The position numbers were made by a program, and so were the translations under genes. Positions 18,136-27,431 of a stretch of 64,000 nt of DNA are shown piece after piece. The first letter of the stretch is position 1, and every line of letters begins with the position of its first letter. The notes under the pieces were generated by a model. That model had not been told where the DNA came from. It did not search any database and saw only the letters and a list, made by a program, of their open reading frames with translations. The DNA is from CBDDGJ01 sp965227805. GTDB lineage: Bacteria > Pseudomonadota > Alphaproteobacteria > RS24. The stretch covers positions 186,001 through 250,000 of the forward strand of contig CBDDGJ010000004.1 of NCBI GenBank assembly GCA_965227805.1. The letters are read 5' to 3'.

Positions 18136-19931
18136 TGGACGCACAAAAACAGGCAAAACTTATCGAACGGTTTAATCGAAGACGTAGCGCATCTTTCGCC
18201 TTGATTGAGCGCATGCTGGGAAGTTATTTGCGTCCCTTTATCGGTTTATTACTATTGGGAATCTTCACCAATATGCTGGTGGCGGCGATGACGGGCGCAT
18301 TGCCGTGGCTTATTCAGCGCGCGATTGATGATATCTTTATCGGGCAAAACCAGACAATGCTGATTATTATTCCTCTTGCTATTATAGGATCACAATTTTT
18401 TCGGGGCATAATGACCTATATTTCTAACATTATTTTGCGCTATGTTGGACAACAAACCACGGCAAATTTACAGACCGATTTAACCCAAATAATCTTGCAT
18501 GGTGATTTAGCAGCGATTGCACAACGTCATAGTGCAGACTATCTTTCGCTTTTTATGACCGATTGTATTCGGATGCGCGATACAGTGAATACAACCGTTA
18601 TCGCGCTTGCGCGTGACCTGCTTACGGTGATCGCTTTGTTGGTCACATTATTTATCATGAATTGGCAGTTGGCGGCTTTATTCGTGCTTATCGTTATGCC
18701 GCTGGGGATGAGTGTCACATTACAATTAGGCCGGCTTACGCGCAAATCATCGCGTCTGGGGTTGGAGGAAACGGCTGAGCTTTCAACCGTGATTACAGAG
18801 ATGCTAAGAGGGCTGCGTATCGTAAAGGCATATGCGCAAGAAGACGCACAAATTACGCGTGCGCGCACGGCAATCAATAATGTATTATATTTTACCATGA
18901 AGGCATTTCGCGCCCGTGCAACAGTAGCACCCGTTTTAGAAATTTTGGGCGGCCTTGCGGTTGGTGCAATTATCTATTTTGGTGGGACGCAAAGTGCGAG
19001 CGGTGCGCTTAGTGCAGGCGAGTTTATGGGCTTTGTGGCTGCTTTGTTGATGGTGTATAATCCGTTACGTGCGGTTGCCAATGTGCAAACCGCAATGCAA
19101 GAAGGTGTAGCGGCGGCACAGCGTATTTTTAGCCTGTTGGATCGCCCGGTGCATATTCATGATCACCCTGATGCGCAGGCGCTTGACATCAAGCAGGGGA
19201 ATATTCGTTTTGAGCATGTCAATTTTCATTATAGCGATGAGGATGTTCCGGCCATATCTGATATGTCCTTTCATGTAGAGGGGGGGCAAAGCGTTGCTTT
19301 GGTTGGTGCATCAGGTGCAGGGAAATCGACTCTGCTTAATCTCATATTACGCTTTTTTGATATTGACGCAGGTGTGATTAAAATAGATGGGCAGGATATT
19401 CGAACCGTTCACCTTACCGATTTGCGCGCCGCTACAGCTTTGGTTACACAAGATCCGTTTTTATTTGATGAGACGATAAGCCACAATATTGCTTTTGGCT
19501 GTGAAAATATAACGCAAGAACAAATTGAACAGGCAGCGCGCCTTGCGGCAGCGCATGCGTTTATTTGCGATTTACCGCATGGCTATGAAACACGTGTGGG
19601 TGAAAGCGGGTTACGGTTATCCGGCGGGCAAAAGCAACGCATTGCTATTGCGCGTGCTATTTTGAAAAATGCACCGATTTTATTATTGGATGAAGCAACC
19701 TCTGCGCTTGACACAACGTCGGAGGCGCATGTGCAAAAGGCGATCGCAACGCTTATGCAGGGGCGCACCGCTTTAATTATCGCGCATCGTTTATCGACCA
19801 TTATTCATTGTGATAAAATTTTGGTTTTGGATAAAGGGCGCATTGTCGAAGCTGGCACACATGAGCAGCTTTTACAAAAGAAAGCCATATATTATACGCT
19901 CTTTCATGCTCAGTTCAAAGAAACGAAATGA
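18135..19931 (+). CDS. ABC exporter with fused ATPase (MsbA-like, probable lipid A flippase)
   Basis: A 598-residue half-transporter with six membrane helices in residues 35-320, followed by an ATPase domain with Walker A GASGAGKST near 394, signature LSGGQKQR near 497, Walker B ILLLDEATSALD near 515 and the switch histidine in IAHRLST near 549. It lies between pmbA and waaA-lpxK with overlapping codons. This context supports a role like MsbA, flipping lipid A-core across the inner membrane. Drug or other lipid export cannot be excluded from sequence alone. Confidence 0.88.
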   Translation: MDAQKQAKLIERFNRRRSASFALIERMLGSYLRPFIGLLLLGIFTNMLVAAMTGALPWLIQRAIDDIFIGQNQTMLIIIPLAIIGSQFFRGIMTYISNIILRYVGQQTTANLQTDLTQIILHGDLAAIAQRHSADYLSLFMTDCIRMRDTVNTTVIALARDLLTVIALLVTLFIMNWQLAALFVLIVMPLGMSVTLQLGRLTRKSSRLGLEETAELSTVITEMLRGLRIVKAYAQEDAQITRARTAINNVLYFTMKAFRARATVAPVLEILGGLAVGAIIYFGGTQSASGALSAGEFMGFVAALLMVYNPLRAVANVQTAMQEGVAAAQRIFSLLDRPVHIHDHPDAQALDIKQGNIRFEHVNFHYSDEDVPAISDMSFHVEGGQSVALVGASGAGKSTLLNLILRFFDIDAGVIKIDGQDIRTVHLTDLRAATALVTQDPFLFDETISHNIAFGCENITQEQIEQAARLAAAHAFICDLPHGYETRVGESGLRLSGGQKQRIAIARAILKNAPILLLDEATSALDTTSEAHVQKAIATLMQGRTALIIAHRLSTIIHCDKILVLDKGRIVEAGTHEQLLQKKAIYYTLFHAQFKETK

Positions 19932-21199
19932 TCAGGGCCTATAATTTTCTACTTTTTCTGCTGCTTTTATGTGCCCCTATTTGGCTGGCCTATCGTTTTT
20001 TACGGGGCAAGGAAGATATATGGCGGTTTTCTGAACGGTTCGGCAGAGCACATATGCCCCGTCCGGATGGTGCCCTTATTTGGTTTCATTGTGCAAGTGT
20101 GGGGGAGGTTATTGCCATTTGGCCGCTTTTAGAAACTCTATTGCGTGATTATCCACGGATTCATATTTTATTAACCAGCGTCACTGTTACCTCCGCCCAT
20201 GTGGTTGCAGCGCGCAAAGAACAGGGCAATATGACGCGCCTCATTCATCATTATGCACCTTATGATTTTCCGTTATGCGCGCGGCGATTTTTGAACCAGT
20301 GGCAGCCAGATATAACAGTTTTCGTAGAACAGGAATTATGGCCGAATTTAATTCATGGCGTAAAAGCGCGCCAAAAGCCTTTATTACTCATCAATGGACG
20401 CATGTCGCAAAATAGTTTCATGCGCTGGCAGAAAATCAAATATGCGGCACAAAATTTACTTGGTCACTTTGATGTTATCCTTGCACAAGATAAAATTAGT
20501 GCTACGCATTTTGAGGCGTTGGGGGGGAAGCAGGTGCTTATAAGCGGCAATCTCAAATTTGATGCGCCAGCTTTGGCTTATGATAAAGGTGATTATGAAG
20601 AATTTGCCCACACCATCGGCACACGACAATTTTGGCTTGCAGCCAGCACACATGAGGGGGAAGAGGATATTATTATCGCGTGCCATAAGAATATAAAGCG
20701 ACAATATAAAGATCTGCTCACAATTATTGCGCCGCGCCATCCGCAGCGTGGCAGCGCGCTTTGTAAATTGATTGAACAGGCGGGGCTTTCAGTTGTCCAA
20801 CATAGTCAGGGCACGCCTATAACCGCGCAGACTGATATTTATCTTGTCGATACAATTGGTGAAATGGGGATGTTTTATGCGCTATCGCCCTTTTGTTTTA
20901 TGGGTGGTAGCCTGGTGCCGCATGGCGGGCAAAATCCGCTTGAGCCGGCACGCTTGCAAAATGCAATTATTTTCGGACCATATTATAGTAATTTTACAAC
21001 AATTTTTACCATGCTGCAAGATGCGCATGCTGCCAGGCAGGTCAAAGACGCGGCGGCATTGGAAATGATGGTGCATGATTTTTTTGCTCATCCTCAAAAA
21101 GTGCGTGATTTATCACAAGCCGCTTTTAACTGTGTCCAACAAGAAAGCGGCGCGGGTGATATAACGCTTAACAGCATAGCTAATTATATGGGTGAGTGA
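19928..21199 (+). CDS. waaA: 3-deoxy-D-manno-octulosonic acid (Kdo) transferase
   Basis: WaaA adds Kdo residues to the lipid A precursor at the inner membrane. The 423-residue enzyme has an N-terminal membrane anchor (about residues 5-25), the W-F-H-C-A-S-V-G-E acceptor-site motif near 54, and a GT-B C-terminal domain with a G-G-S-L-V-P-H-G-G-Q-N-P-L-E-P nucleotide-binding motif near 325. It overlaps the transporter by 4 bp and lpxK by 1 bp or more. Confidence 0.94.
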   Translation: MIRAYNFLLFLLLLCAPIWLAYRFLRGKEDIWRFSERFGRAHMPRPDGALIWFHCASVGEVIAIWPLLETLLRDYPRIHILLTSVTVTSAHVVAARKEQGNMTRLIHHYAPYDFPLCARRFLNQWQPDITVFVEQELWPNLIHGVKARQKPLLLINGRMSQNSFMRWQKIKYAAQNLLGHFDVILAQDKISATHFEALGGKQVLISGNLKFDAPALAYDKGDYEEFAHTIGTRQFWLAASTHEGEEDIIIACHKNIKRQYKDLLTIIAPRHPQRGSALCKLIEQAGLSVVQHSQGTPITAQTDIYLVDTIGEMGMFYALSPFCFMGGSLVPHGGQNPLEPARLQNAIIFGPYYSNFTTIFTMLQDAHAARQVKDAAALEMMVHDFFAHPQKVRDLSQAAFNCVQQESGAGDITLNSIANYMGE

Positions 21200-22182
21200 T
21201 GCGGGCACCACAGTTTTGGCAAAATAATAGGCGCGGGTGGGCGGTTATATTGCATCCCCTTGGTGTGCTTTATGCGTGGCTGGTATGGCTACGCCGTATA
21301 TTTACGCGCCCCAAAAAACTCGCCGTGCCGGTAATTTGCATTGGTAATTTCACGCTCGGCGGGGCAGGTAAAACCCCCACAATAGAGCTTTGTGCCCGGC
21401 TTTTACGCGCGGCTGGCCACAAGCCTGCCATTTTATCGCGCGGGTTTGGCGGAAGGTTAAAAGAGGCCATACAGGTTTTGCCCACACATAAGGCGCGTGA
21501 TGTGGGAGATGAACCTTTTCTTTTGGCACAAGATAACCCGGTCTATATTGGTGCGGATCGGGCAAAAAGCGGCGCACTGGCCATTGCAGCGGGCTATGAT
21601 ATTTTATTGAAAGATGACGGGTTTCAAAATCCCGCTCTTTCACATGACAAAAATCTGCTTGTTATTGACGGCGCGCGTGGCCTGGGCAATGGTTTGGTGT
21701 TTCCGGCGGGGCCTTTGCGGGAGCTTTTGGGCCATGCTGTGAAGCGAATGGATGGGTTATTGATTATCGGCACAGCACAACATACCAGTGTGAAACACCT
21801 TATTGACGATTGCGCCCGAAGCAATATTCCCTGCTTTTTTGGGGCTGTAAAGGTGTGTAATCCGCAGCCGAAAAAAGTATTTGCGTTTAGTGGTATTGCC
21901 TATCCGCAAAAATTTTATGACAGCTTGAACGAATGTGGTTATGAGATTATCGGCACGCATGACTTTCCCGATCATTATTTTTTCTCCGAAGCAGATGCAC
22001 ATATGATTTTGCAAAAAACAGGCGATTCAATCCCCATTACGACGGCGAAAGATAGGGTGCGGCTTTTACATACGGCGCAAGGGTCATATAGCGCACGATT
22101 GGCGCAATGCGTAGAGGTTTTGGATATTGAGCTTATGCTTGCGGATGAAGCACATTTTATTTCATTTTTAACAAAATTCTAA
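21199..22182 (+). CDS. lpxK: Tetraacyldisaccharide 4'-kinase
   Basis: LpxK phosphorylates the 4' position of the lipid A disaccharide precursor. The 327-residue product carries the P-loop G-G-A-G-K-T-P near residue 57, the D-D-G-F-Q-N segment near 139 and the D-F-P-D-H-Y segment near 256 of the family. The ATG at 21199 overlaps the waaA stop (TGATG); a GTG one codon earlier is an alternative. It converges on the M23 peptidase gene, whose stop overlaps it by 4 bp. Confidence 0.94.
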   Translation: MRAPQFWQNNRRGWAVILHPLGVLYAWLVWLRRIFTRPKKLAVPVICIGNFTLGGAGKTPTIELCARLLRAAGHKPAILSRGFGGRLKEAIQVLPTHKARDVGDEPFLLAQDNPVYIGADRAKSGALAIAAGYDILLKDDGFQNPALSHDKNLLVIDGARGLGNGLVFPAGPLRELLGHAVKRMDGLLIIGTAQHTSVKHLIDDCARSNIPCFFGAVKVCNPQPKKVFAFSGIAYPQKFYDSLNECGYEIIGTHDFPDHYFFSEADAHMILQKTGDSIPITTAKDRVRLLHTAQGSYSARLAQCVEVLDIELMLADEAHFISFLTKF

Positions 22183-23039
22183 TCACCCCGCTTTGCCGGT
22201 GTGAAGGGCGCAACCAGCAGGGCAGGGTCTAGGCGTCTGCCATTCCAGTAAGCGCGCCAGTCCAGATGCGCGCCGGTGCTGCGCCCTTTCGACCCCACTG
22301 TGCCGATAATATCACCGGCTTTTACGTGGTCACCGGCTTTCACATATATATCATTCAGATGCAAATAGGCAGTGCTTAGCTGCATGCCGTGATCGATGAA
22401 AATAAGGCCGCCTTCAAAATACATATCTTCCTGAGCGAGGCTTACGCGCCCGCTTGCAGGTGCACGAATAGCTGTGCTAAGTGGCGCGGCAATATCAATA
22501 CCGTAATGCGGGCGGCGCGGCTCATTATTATAAAAGCGCTGGCTGCCATATATGCCGGTTATCTTTCCTGTTACCGGCCACGTAAAGCCATCAAGAAACC
22601 AGCTATGCGGTGTGAATGTGTCTAAAGCCTGTCGTTTTAATGTGCCTTCCGTCTTAATGCGCGGCAAATCTTCGGGGGGTGGGGTGACGAATTTGGGTGG
22701 CAGGCCATTTATACGCTGAATGTCATAAGTGCGCGCCCGAAGAAAAATATGAGCACTATGCTGCTGTTTGAGGCGCTTAAAACCAAGCTCTATTGCTTCC
22801 GGTGCATCGCGACCAAAACCGAGAATAGCTATATCATCCAAAACGGGAATGGCTATGCCGTCCAAAAAAACCCCGGTTTGCGGCTGTAAATGCAAAATGA
22901 CGAGGCCGCCTTGTATGAATTGCCCTTGGGCGTGCTTTACATAAAAGGGCGGTAAATCCACATCACGCGGTGTGGGAAAAGCAAAAGCAGGTGAACAGAT
23001 AAAGGGCAGAAAAAAAATCGCAACCCAAAAATTACGCAT
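22179..23039 (-). CDS. Exported M23-type peptidase with an HLD variant of the HxH motif
   Basis: A 286-residue protein with a signal peptide (first 20 or so residues, ending Ala-Phe-Ala) and a C-terminal M23 (LytM-like) domain of the kind that cuts peptidoglycan cross-bridges. The H-Y-G-I-D motif supplies two zinc ligands. The usual H-L-H motif reads H-L-D, so the third ligand would be Asp. I recall HLDWR variants in other proteobacterial M23 proteins, so this may be a known subfamily with altered or no zinc. ATG 23039 is chosen because it gives a proper signal peptide. The gene overlaps the end of DUF2093 by 8 bp. Confidence 0.88.
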   Translation of the reverse strand: MRNFWVAIFFLPFICSPAFAFPTPRDVDLPPFYVKHAQGQFIQGGLVILHLQPQTGVFLDGIAIPVLDDIAILGFGRDAPEAIELGFKRLKQQHSAHIFLRARTYDIQRINGLPPKFVTPPPEDLPRIKTEGTLKRQALDTFTPHSWFLDGFTWPVTGKITGIYGSQRFYNNEPRRPHYGIDIAAPLSTAIRAPASGRVSLAQEDMYFEGGLIFIDHGMQLSTAYLHLNDIYVKAGDHVKAGDIIGTVGSKGRSTGAHLDWRAYWNGRRLDPALLVAPFTPAKRGD

Positions 23040-23241
23040 TCTGATATTGTTGATAGGCAGCAAATGCAGCTTCGGCATCATAATAAGCCTCTTGGCGGGT
23101 AACATTCCAATAGCGTAAGTCTTCCAGCATGATAGGTTTTCCGGTGTGGGCGCAATAGATAAAGGAACCGGGTTTGATGATTTCAAAATCACCATCCAGA
23201 AATAATATTTTTGCCTGATCCATGCCGCGTATTTTATCCAT
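23032..23241 (-). CDS. DUF2093 protein
   Basis: A small protein of 69 residues (63 if the Met at codon 7 is the start). It carries the DUF2093 pattern: G-D-F-x-I-I-K-P-G-S-F-I-Y-C-A-x-T-G-K-P-I, then L-R-Y-W-N-V-x-R-Q-E-A-Y. The function is unknown. It is found almost only in alphaproteobacteria, commonly between xseA and an M23 peptidase gene, exactly as here. Nine bases separate it from xseA, and its stop overlaps the peptidase start. Confidence 0.9.
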   Translation of the reverse strand: MDKIRGMDQAKILFLDGDFEIIKPGSFIYCAHTGKPIMLEDLRYWNVTRQEAYYDAEAAFAAYQQYQNA

Positions 23242-23250
23242 ATTATGCTT

Positions 23251-24660
23251 TTACAAAAGTTTTGCTTGCCTGTCATCTGGTTGCGCCGCTTTTATATGTT
23301 TTTTTGGGTTATGTTTGGTTTCAATGCGCGCAGCAAGTTTTTCACCCTTGGCGAGATGGATAGATATTCTTGCATCGGGCTTGGTATCGCGCGCATGGCG
23401 AATGGGTTTTTCGTCTTCATCCAGCACAAGGGCGAAGCCGCGTTGAAGCACGGATTCATGACTGAGTAAATCCAGCTGCTTCCCTAAATGTGCAAGCGCG
23501 GTTTGCTTTTGTGTAATATGTGTTTTGAGTGTGCTCTGTAAGTGGGAATGAAGTTTTTCTACAGCTTCTTGATGACGCGTAATATTTTGTTGCACATGCG
23601 TGGGGTGGAGGTGATGTTCAAAGCGGGCAAATTTTGCACGATGCATCATTAAAGCCTGTTTTAAGCCGGAAAATAAACGATGTGCCAATGTATCCCGTTT
23701 TTGCATTGGTATGGCAAGTAAATCGCTGCGCGTGGGCAAGGCGCGGGCAAGCCCGAATAAGCGCTCTTTTTGGCGCGTAATAAAACGTGTTTGGGCACTG
23801 GTAAGGCGGGTGGAAAATTGCGCGCTGGCGGCTTGTAATTCTGCGCGCACAGGAACGGCAAATTCCGCCGCTGCGGTTGGCGTGGGGGCGCGTAAATCGG
23901 CAACATAGTCAAGCAGGCTTGTGTCGGTTTCATGGCCAATCGCCGAAATAAGTGGAATATCCGAGGCTGCTGCCGTTCGGATAATAACGTCTTCGTTAAA
24001 GGGCCATAAATCTTCAATGCTGCCCCCGCCACGGGCGATGATAATGATGTCAGGGCGGGGCAATGTGCCTTGCGGTGCTGCATTAAAACCGGCAATGGCC
24101 CGCGCGACCTCTTGCGCGCATGTTTCGCCTTGCACGCGCACCGGCCATACAATGACATGGCGGGGAAACCGGTCTTGCAAACGGTGTAAAATATCGCGAA
24201 TAACCGCCCCGCTGGGGCTGGTGATAACGCCAATGGTTTCGGGTAAATAGGGAAGGGGCTTTTTGCGGGCGTCATCAAATAAACCTTCGGCGGCAAATTG
24301 CCGCTTGCGCGTTTCAAGCAAGGCCATAAGTGCGCCTTCGCCGGCAGGTTCCATATGGTCAATAACCAGCTGATAGCGTGATTGCCCGGGGAATGTGGTG
24401 AGCTTACCGGTGCAGATAACTTCTAGGCCTTGCTCAGGCTGTAGGGGGAGTTTGCTTGCGACACCTTTCCAGATAACGCCTGCAAGCACGGCTTTTTCAT
24501 CTTTCAAGTCGAGATAAATATGCCCCGATTGCGGGCGCGATACGCGTCCCAATTCACCGCGCACACGAATATAGGAAAATTCATTTTCAACGAGCTGTTT
24601 TACCGCGCCAGAAATCTCCGACACGCTATATTCAACATGATTGCTTACAGATTGATTCAT
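23251..24660 (-). CDS. xseA: Exodeoxyribonuclease VII large subunit
   Basis: XseA forms with XseB a single-strand exonuclease used in mismatch repair and recombination. The 469-residue product has an N-terminal OB-fold, the conserved central domain with I-T-S-P-S-G-A-V-I-R-D near residue 140 and A-R-G-G-G-S-I-E-D-L near 213, G-H-E-T-D-T near 254, and a long coiled-coil C-terminal part. The ATG at 24660 (M-N-Q-S-V) matches the family start; a longer in-frame extension to 24945 is rejected because it runs through purD. It is divergent from purD (53 bp between starts). Confidence 0.93.
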   Translation of the reverse strand: MNQSVSNHVEYSVSEISGAVKQLVENEFSYIRVRGELGRVSRPQSGHIYLDLKDEKAVLAGVIWKGVASKLPLQPEQGLEVICTGKLTTFPGQSRYQLVIDHMEPAGEGALMALLETRKRQFAAEGLFDDARKKPLPYLPETIGVITSPSGAVIRDILHRLQDRFPRHVIVWPVRVQGETCAQEVARAIAGFNAAPQGTLPRPDIIIIARGGGSIEDLWPFNEDVIIRTAAASDIPLISAIGHETDTSLLDYVADLRAPTPTAAAEFAVPVRAELQAASAQFSTRLTSAQTRFITRQKERLFGLARALPTRSDLLAIPMQKRDTLAHRLFSGLKQALMMHRAKFARFEHHLHPTHVQQNITRHQEAVEKLHSHLQSTLKTHITQKQTALAHLGKQLDLLSHESVLQRGFALVLDEDEKPIRHARDTKPDARISIHLAKGEKLAARIETKHNPKKHIKAAQPDDRQAKLL

Positions 24661-24713
24661 GTGCGCTATTTTGCCATAATTCCGGAAAGAATCATATATG
24701 CAAAAGGGCAAAG

Positions 24714-26000
24714 ATGAGCGATAAACGTATAAATATTTTGGTGCTAGGCGGTGGTGGGCGTGAACATGCATTATGTTGGAAAATCGCGCAAAGCCCGCTT
24801 TTGCGAAAGCTCTATTGCGCCCCAATAAATGCAGGCATTGAGGATATTGCTGAAATTGCACCATGCGCCCCGGAAAATGCGGATGACGTGTGTGCCTTTG
24901 CAAAGGCGCATAATATTGGCCTTGTGGTGATCGGGCCGGAAGCACCGCTTGTTGCCGGTGTCGCTGATGCGCTTGCGGCGCAAGATATTCTTACTTTTGG
25001 GCCGTCAGCGCAAGCGGCACAATTAGAAGGCTCAAAGGGCTTTACCAAGGATTTATGCGCCAAAGCCAATATTCCCACAGCAGCTTATGCGCGTTTTGAC
25101 AATGCCCAGGCCGCGCATGATTATTTGGCGCAGCATAAAGTGCCAATTGTGATTAAGGCAGATGGGCTTGCGGCTGGCAAAGGCGTAATTATTGCCCAAA
25201 GTGATCGTGAGGCACATGATGCGGTTGATATGATTTTCGATGGTGCTTTTGGTGATGCGGGTGTGGAAATTGTGATTGAGGCATTTATGCAAGGCGAAGA
25301 AGCCAGTTTTTTCGCTCTTTGTGATGGCACGCATGCCTTGCCCCTAAGCACGGCGCAAGACCATAAGCGTGTGGGCGAAGGGGATACAGGCCCCAATACG
25401 GGCGGCATGGGCGCTTATGCGCCGGCACCACTTATGACAGCAGCGCGTATAGATGAAGTGATGACCAACATTATTCAGCCAACCCTCAAAGAAATGGCGG
25501 CGCGGGATATGCCGTTTAAGGGGGTGCTTTATGCCGGCCTTATGCTCACAAATGAGGGGATAAAGCTGGTTGAATATAATGTGCGTTTTGGTGACCCTGA
25601 ATGTCAGGTGATTATGGCGCGGCTTGAGAGCGATATTGTGCCTGCTCTGATGGCTGTGGCCAAAGGGGATATTCGTGATATTCGACTTGACTGGAAAGAT
25701 GACTTTGCCGTAACCGTGGTTATGGCGGCACAGGGTTATCCGGGTGCCTATGATAAGGGAACGCGTATTAAAAATCTTGAGACGCTTGGCGCGCAAAATG
25801 ATATTATTCTCTTTCATGCTGGCACACAAAGGCACGGTGATCATATAATTGCTACAGGCGGGCGTGTCTTGAATATTGTTGCATGTGGGGCTAAGCTGGA
25901 CGATGCATGTGATAAGGCATATAAGGCGCTTGAACAGATTAACTGGTCGCAAGGCTTTTATCGCAAGGATATAGGCTGGCGGGCACGCGAAAGCACTTAA
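24714..26000 (+). CDS. purD: Phosphoribosylamine-glycine ligase
   Basis: PurD is the second step of purine biosynthesis, joining glycine to phosphoribosylamine with ATP. The 428-residue product begins with the G-G-G-G-R-E-H-A motif and has the ATP-grasp signatures I-K-A-D-G-L-A-A-G-K-G-V near residue 145 and the N-V-R-F-G-D-P-E-C-Q metal site near 290. It has its own divergent promoter region with xseA. The acyl-CoA catabolic cluster starts 12 bp downstream. Confidence 0.95.
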   Translation: MSDKRINILVLGGGGREHALCWKIAQSPLLRKLYCAPINAGIEDIAEIAPCAPENADDVCAFAKAHNIGLVVIGPEAPLVAGVADALAAQDILTFGPSAQAAQLEGSKGFTKDLCAKANIPTAAYARFDNAQAAHDYLAQHKVPIVIKADGLAAGKGVIIAQSDREAHDAVDMIFDGAFGDAGVEIVIEAFMQGEEASFFALCDGTHALPLSTAQDHKRVGEGDTGPNTGGMGAYAPAPLMTAARIDEVMTNIIQPTLKEMAARDMPFKGVLYAGLMLTNEGIKLVEYNVRFGDPECQVIMARLESDIVPALMAVAKGDIRDIRLDWKDDFAVTVVMAAQGYPGAYDKGTRIKNLETLGAQNDIILFHAGTQRHGDHIIATGGRVLNIVACGAKLDDACDKAYKALEQINWSQGFYRKDIGWRAREST

Positions 26001-26012
26001 AGGGAGATAAAT

Positions 26013-27092
26013 ATGGCAGATGAGGGACAAGAAAAATTTGGCGGCACAAAAGAAGTTGCCGAAACCCATAAATTTGATGAAAAGCGTCTGATAGACTATG
26101 CGGCAGCGCATGTGGAGGGGTTTGATGCAGGTGCAGTGGATGTGCGTCAATTTAAGGGGGGGCAATCTAACCCGACTTATCAGATTGTTACACCGCAAAA
26201 AAAATACGTATTGCGGCGCAAGCCACCGGGGAAATTATTGCCTTCAGCACATGCGGTAGACCGCGAATATCGCGTTATCACGGCTTTAGGAAAGGTGGAT
26301 TTTCCAGTGCCACGCACATATTGCTTGTGTGAAGATGAAAGCGTTATTGGCACAATGTTTTATATTATGGATATGGTGGAGGGGCGCATTTTATGGGATC
26401 CGCTATTACCAGATTTGGATGCAACACAAAGGCGGGCAATTTTTGACGCTAAAATTAAAACCCTCGCACAGTTACATATGGTTGATTATGAAGCGATCGG
26501 ATTGGCTGATTATGGCAAGCCGGGGAATTATTTTGCGCGTCAAATCTCGCGCTGGACGAAGCAATATCAGGCATCAGAAACCCAGACCATTGAGAGCATG
26601 AATAAGCTGATTGACTGGTTGCCGCATAATATCCCCCATGATGAGACGACCTCGATCGTGCATGGAGATTATCGTCTGGATAATATGGTTTTGCATGCAC
26701 AAAATCCACAAATATTAGCGGTTTTGGATTGGGAATTATCAACATTGGGACATCCTTTGGGAGATTTTACCTATCACCTGATGCAATGGTATATGCCGCA
26801 AGATGGTGCGAATACGCAAACATTATCGGGGGCGGATCTGGTGCCGCTTAATATTCCGACAGCCGAGGAATATACACGCGCTTATTGTGAACATACAGGG
26901 CGGGACGGTATTGAAAATATGGATTTTTACATTGCCTATAATATGTTCCGCTTAGCGGGGATTTTACAAGGTATTGTCGGGCGGGTGCGCGATGGCACAG
27001 CTTCGAGCGAACACGCCATGCAAAATGCGGATCGCGTAAGACCGCTTGCCGATATGGGATGGCTTTATGCCCAAAAAGCCGGCGCAATTTAA
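26013..27092 (+). CDS. APH-fold kinase, ACAD10/LvaA-like
   Basis: A 359-residue aminoglycoside-phosphotransferase-fold protein with the catalytic loop H-G-D-Y-R-L-D-N near residue 220 and the metal-binding L-D-W-E-L-S near 243. Proteins of this type next to acyl-CoA dehydrogenases resemble the kinase part of ACAD10/11 and bacterial LvaA, which phosphorylate 4-hydroxyacyl-CoAs so that a partner dehydrogenase can eliminate the phosphate. Three such dehydrogenases lie downstream. An antibiotic kinase is unlikely in this context. The substrate is inferred, not shown. Confidence 0.8.
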   Translation: MADEGQEKFGGTKEVAETHKFDEKRLIDYAAAHVEGFDAGAVDVRQFKGGQSNPTYQIVTPQKKYVLRRKPPGKLLPSAHAVDREYRVITALGKVDFPVPRTYCLCEDESVIGTMFYIMDMVEGRILWDPLLPDLDATQRRAIFDAKIKTLAQLHMVDYEAIGLADYGKPGNYFARQISRWTKQYQASETQTIESMNKLIDWLPHNIPHDETTSIVHGDYRLDNMVLHAQNPQILAVLDWELSTLGHPLGDFTYHLMQWYMPQDGANTQTLSGADLVPLNIPTAEEYTRAYCEHTGRDGIENMDFYIAYNMFRLAGILQGIVGRVRDGTASSEHAMQNADRVRPLADMGWLYAQKAGAI

Positions 27093-27108
27093 GTTTATCT
27101 TAAACTTA
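27090..27108. terminator. Short perfect inverted repeat between convergent genes
   Basis: TAAGTTTA and TAAACTTA flank a 3-base loop, spanning the stop of the kinase gene and the end of the DUF1289 gene. The symmetry and the convergent position suggest a bidirectional stop signal, but the stem is AT-rich and there is no long T run. Confidence 0.35.
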
Positions 27109-27324
27109 GGATGCCGTGCGTTCATTAGCTTTCATACGCGCAAGGCGGGCAGGCAATTCCTGCATAATGGCCGCGCGTTCATTATCTGAAAAGCCTGTCC
27201 ATTTGCCGATTTCTGCAAGTTTGCGCCCGCAGCTAATACAAAACCCATATGTGCCAGATACAGCGCATTGGTTTTTGCAGGGCGATTTAATGTTTTTATG
27301 TGTCACAAGCGCATAATACGCCAA
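27106..27324 (-). CDS. DUF1289 protein
   Basis: A 72-residue protein with the DUF1289 cysteine pattern S-P-C-x-x-x-C near residue 14 and F-C-I-S-C-G-R near 28, followed by W-x-x-x-S-D-x-E-R. The four cysteines probably bind a metal. The function is unknown. It is the only gene on the minus strand in this catabolic cluster and is read divergently from the next acyl-CoA dehydrogenase. Confidence 0.88.
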   Translation of the reverse strand: MAYYALVTHKNIKSPCKNQCAVSGTYGFCISCGRKLAEIGKWTGFSDNERAAIMQELPARLARMKANERTAS

Positions 27325-27431
27325 AATAGGAATAAGGTAAATAAGTGTTTTCTTGAGTTTGGTGACTTGAAATTTTAATGGGTTTGTTTATTGTAGAGCC
27401 ATATTTTGTTCAAGGATTCGGAGAAATGATA

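Noticed and set aside
23040..23276. N-terminal extension of the M23 peptidase frame
   Set aside because: It overlaps DUF2093 on the same strand, and the shorter start gives a proper signal peptide.
24661..24945. N-terminal extension of the xseA frame into purD
   Set aside because: The extension runs antisense through the start of purD, and the family start is at 24660.
26013..27092. Antibiotic resistance kinase
   Set aside because: The fold is shared with aminoglycoside kinases, but the acyl-CoA context and ACAD10/LvaA-like features fit better.
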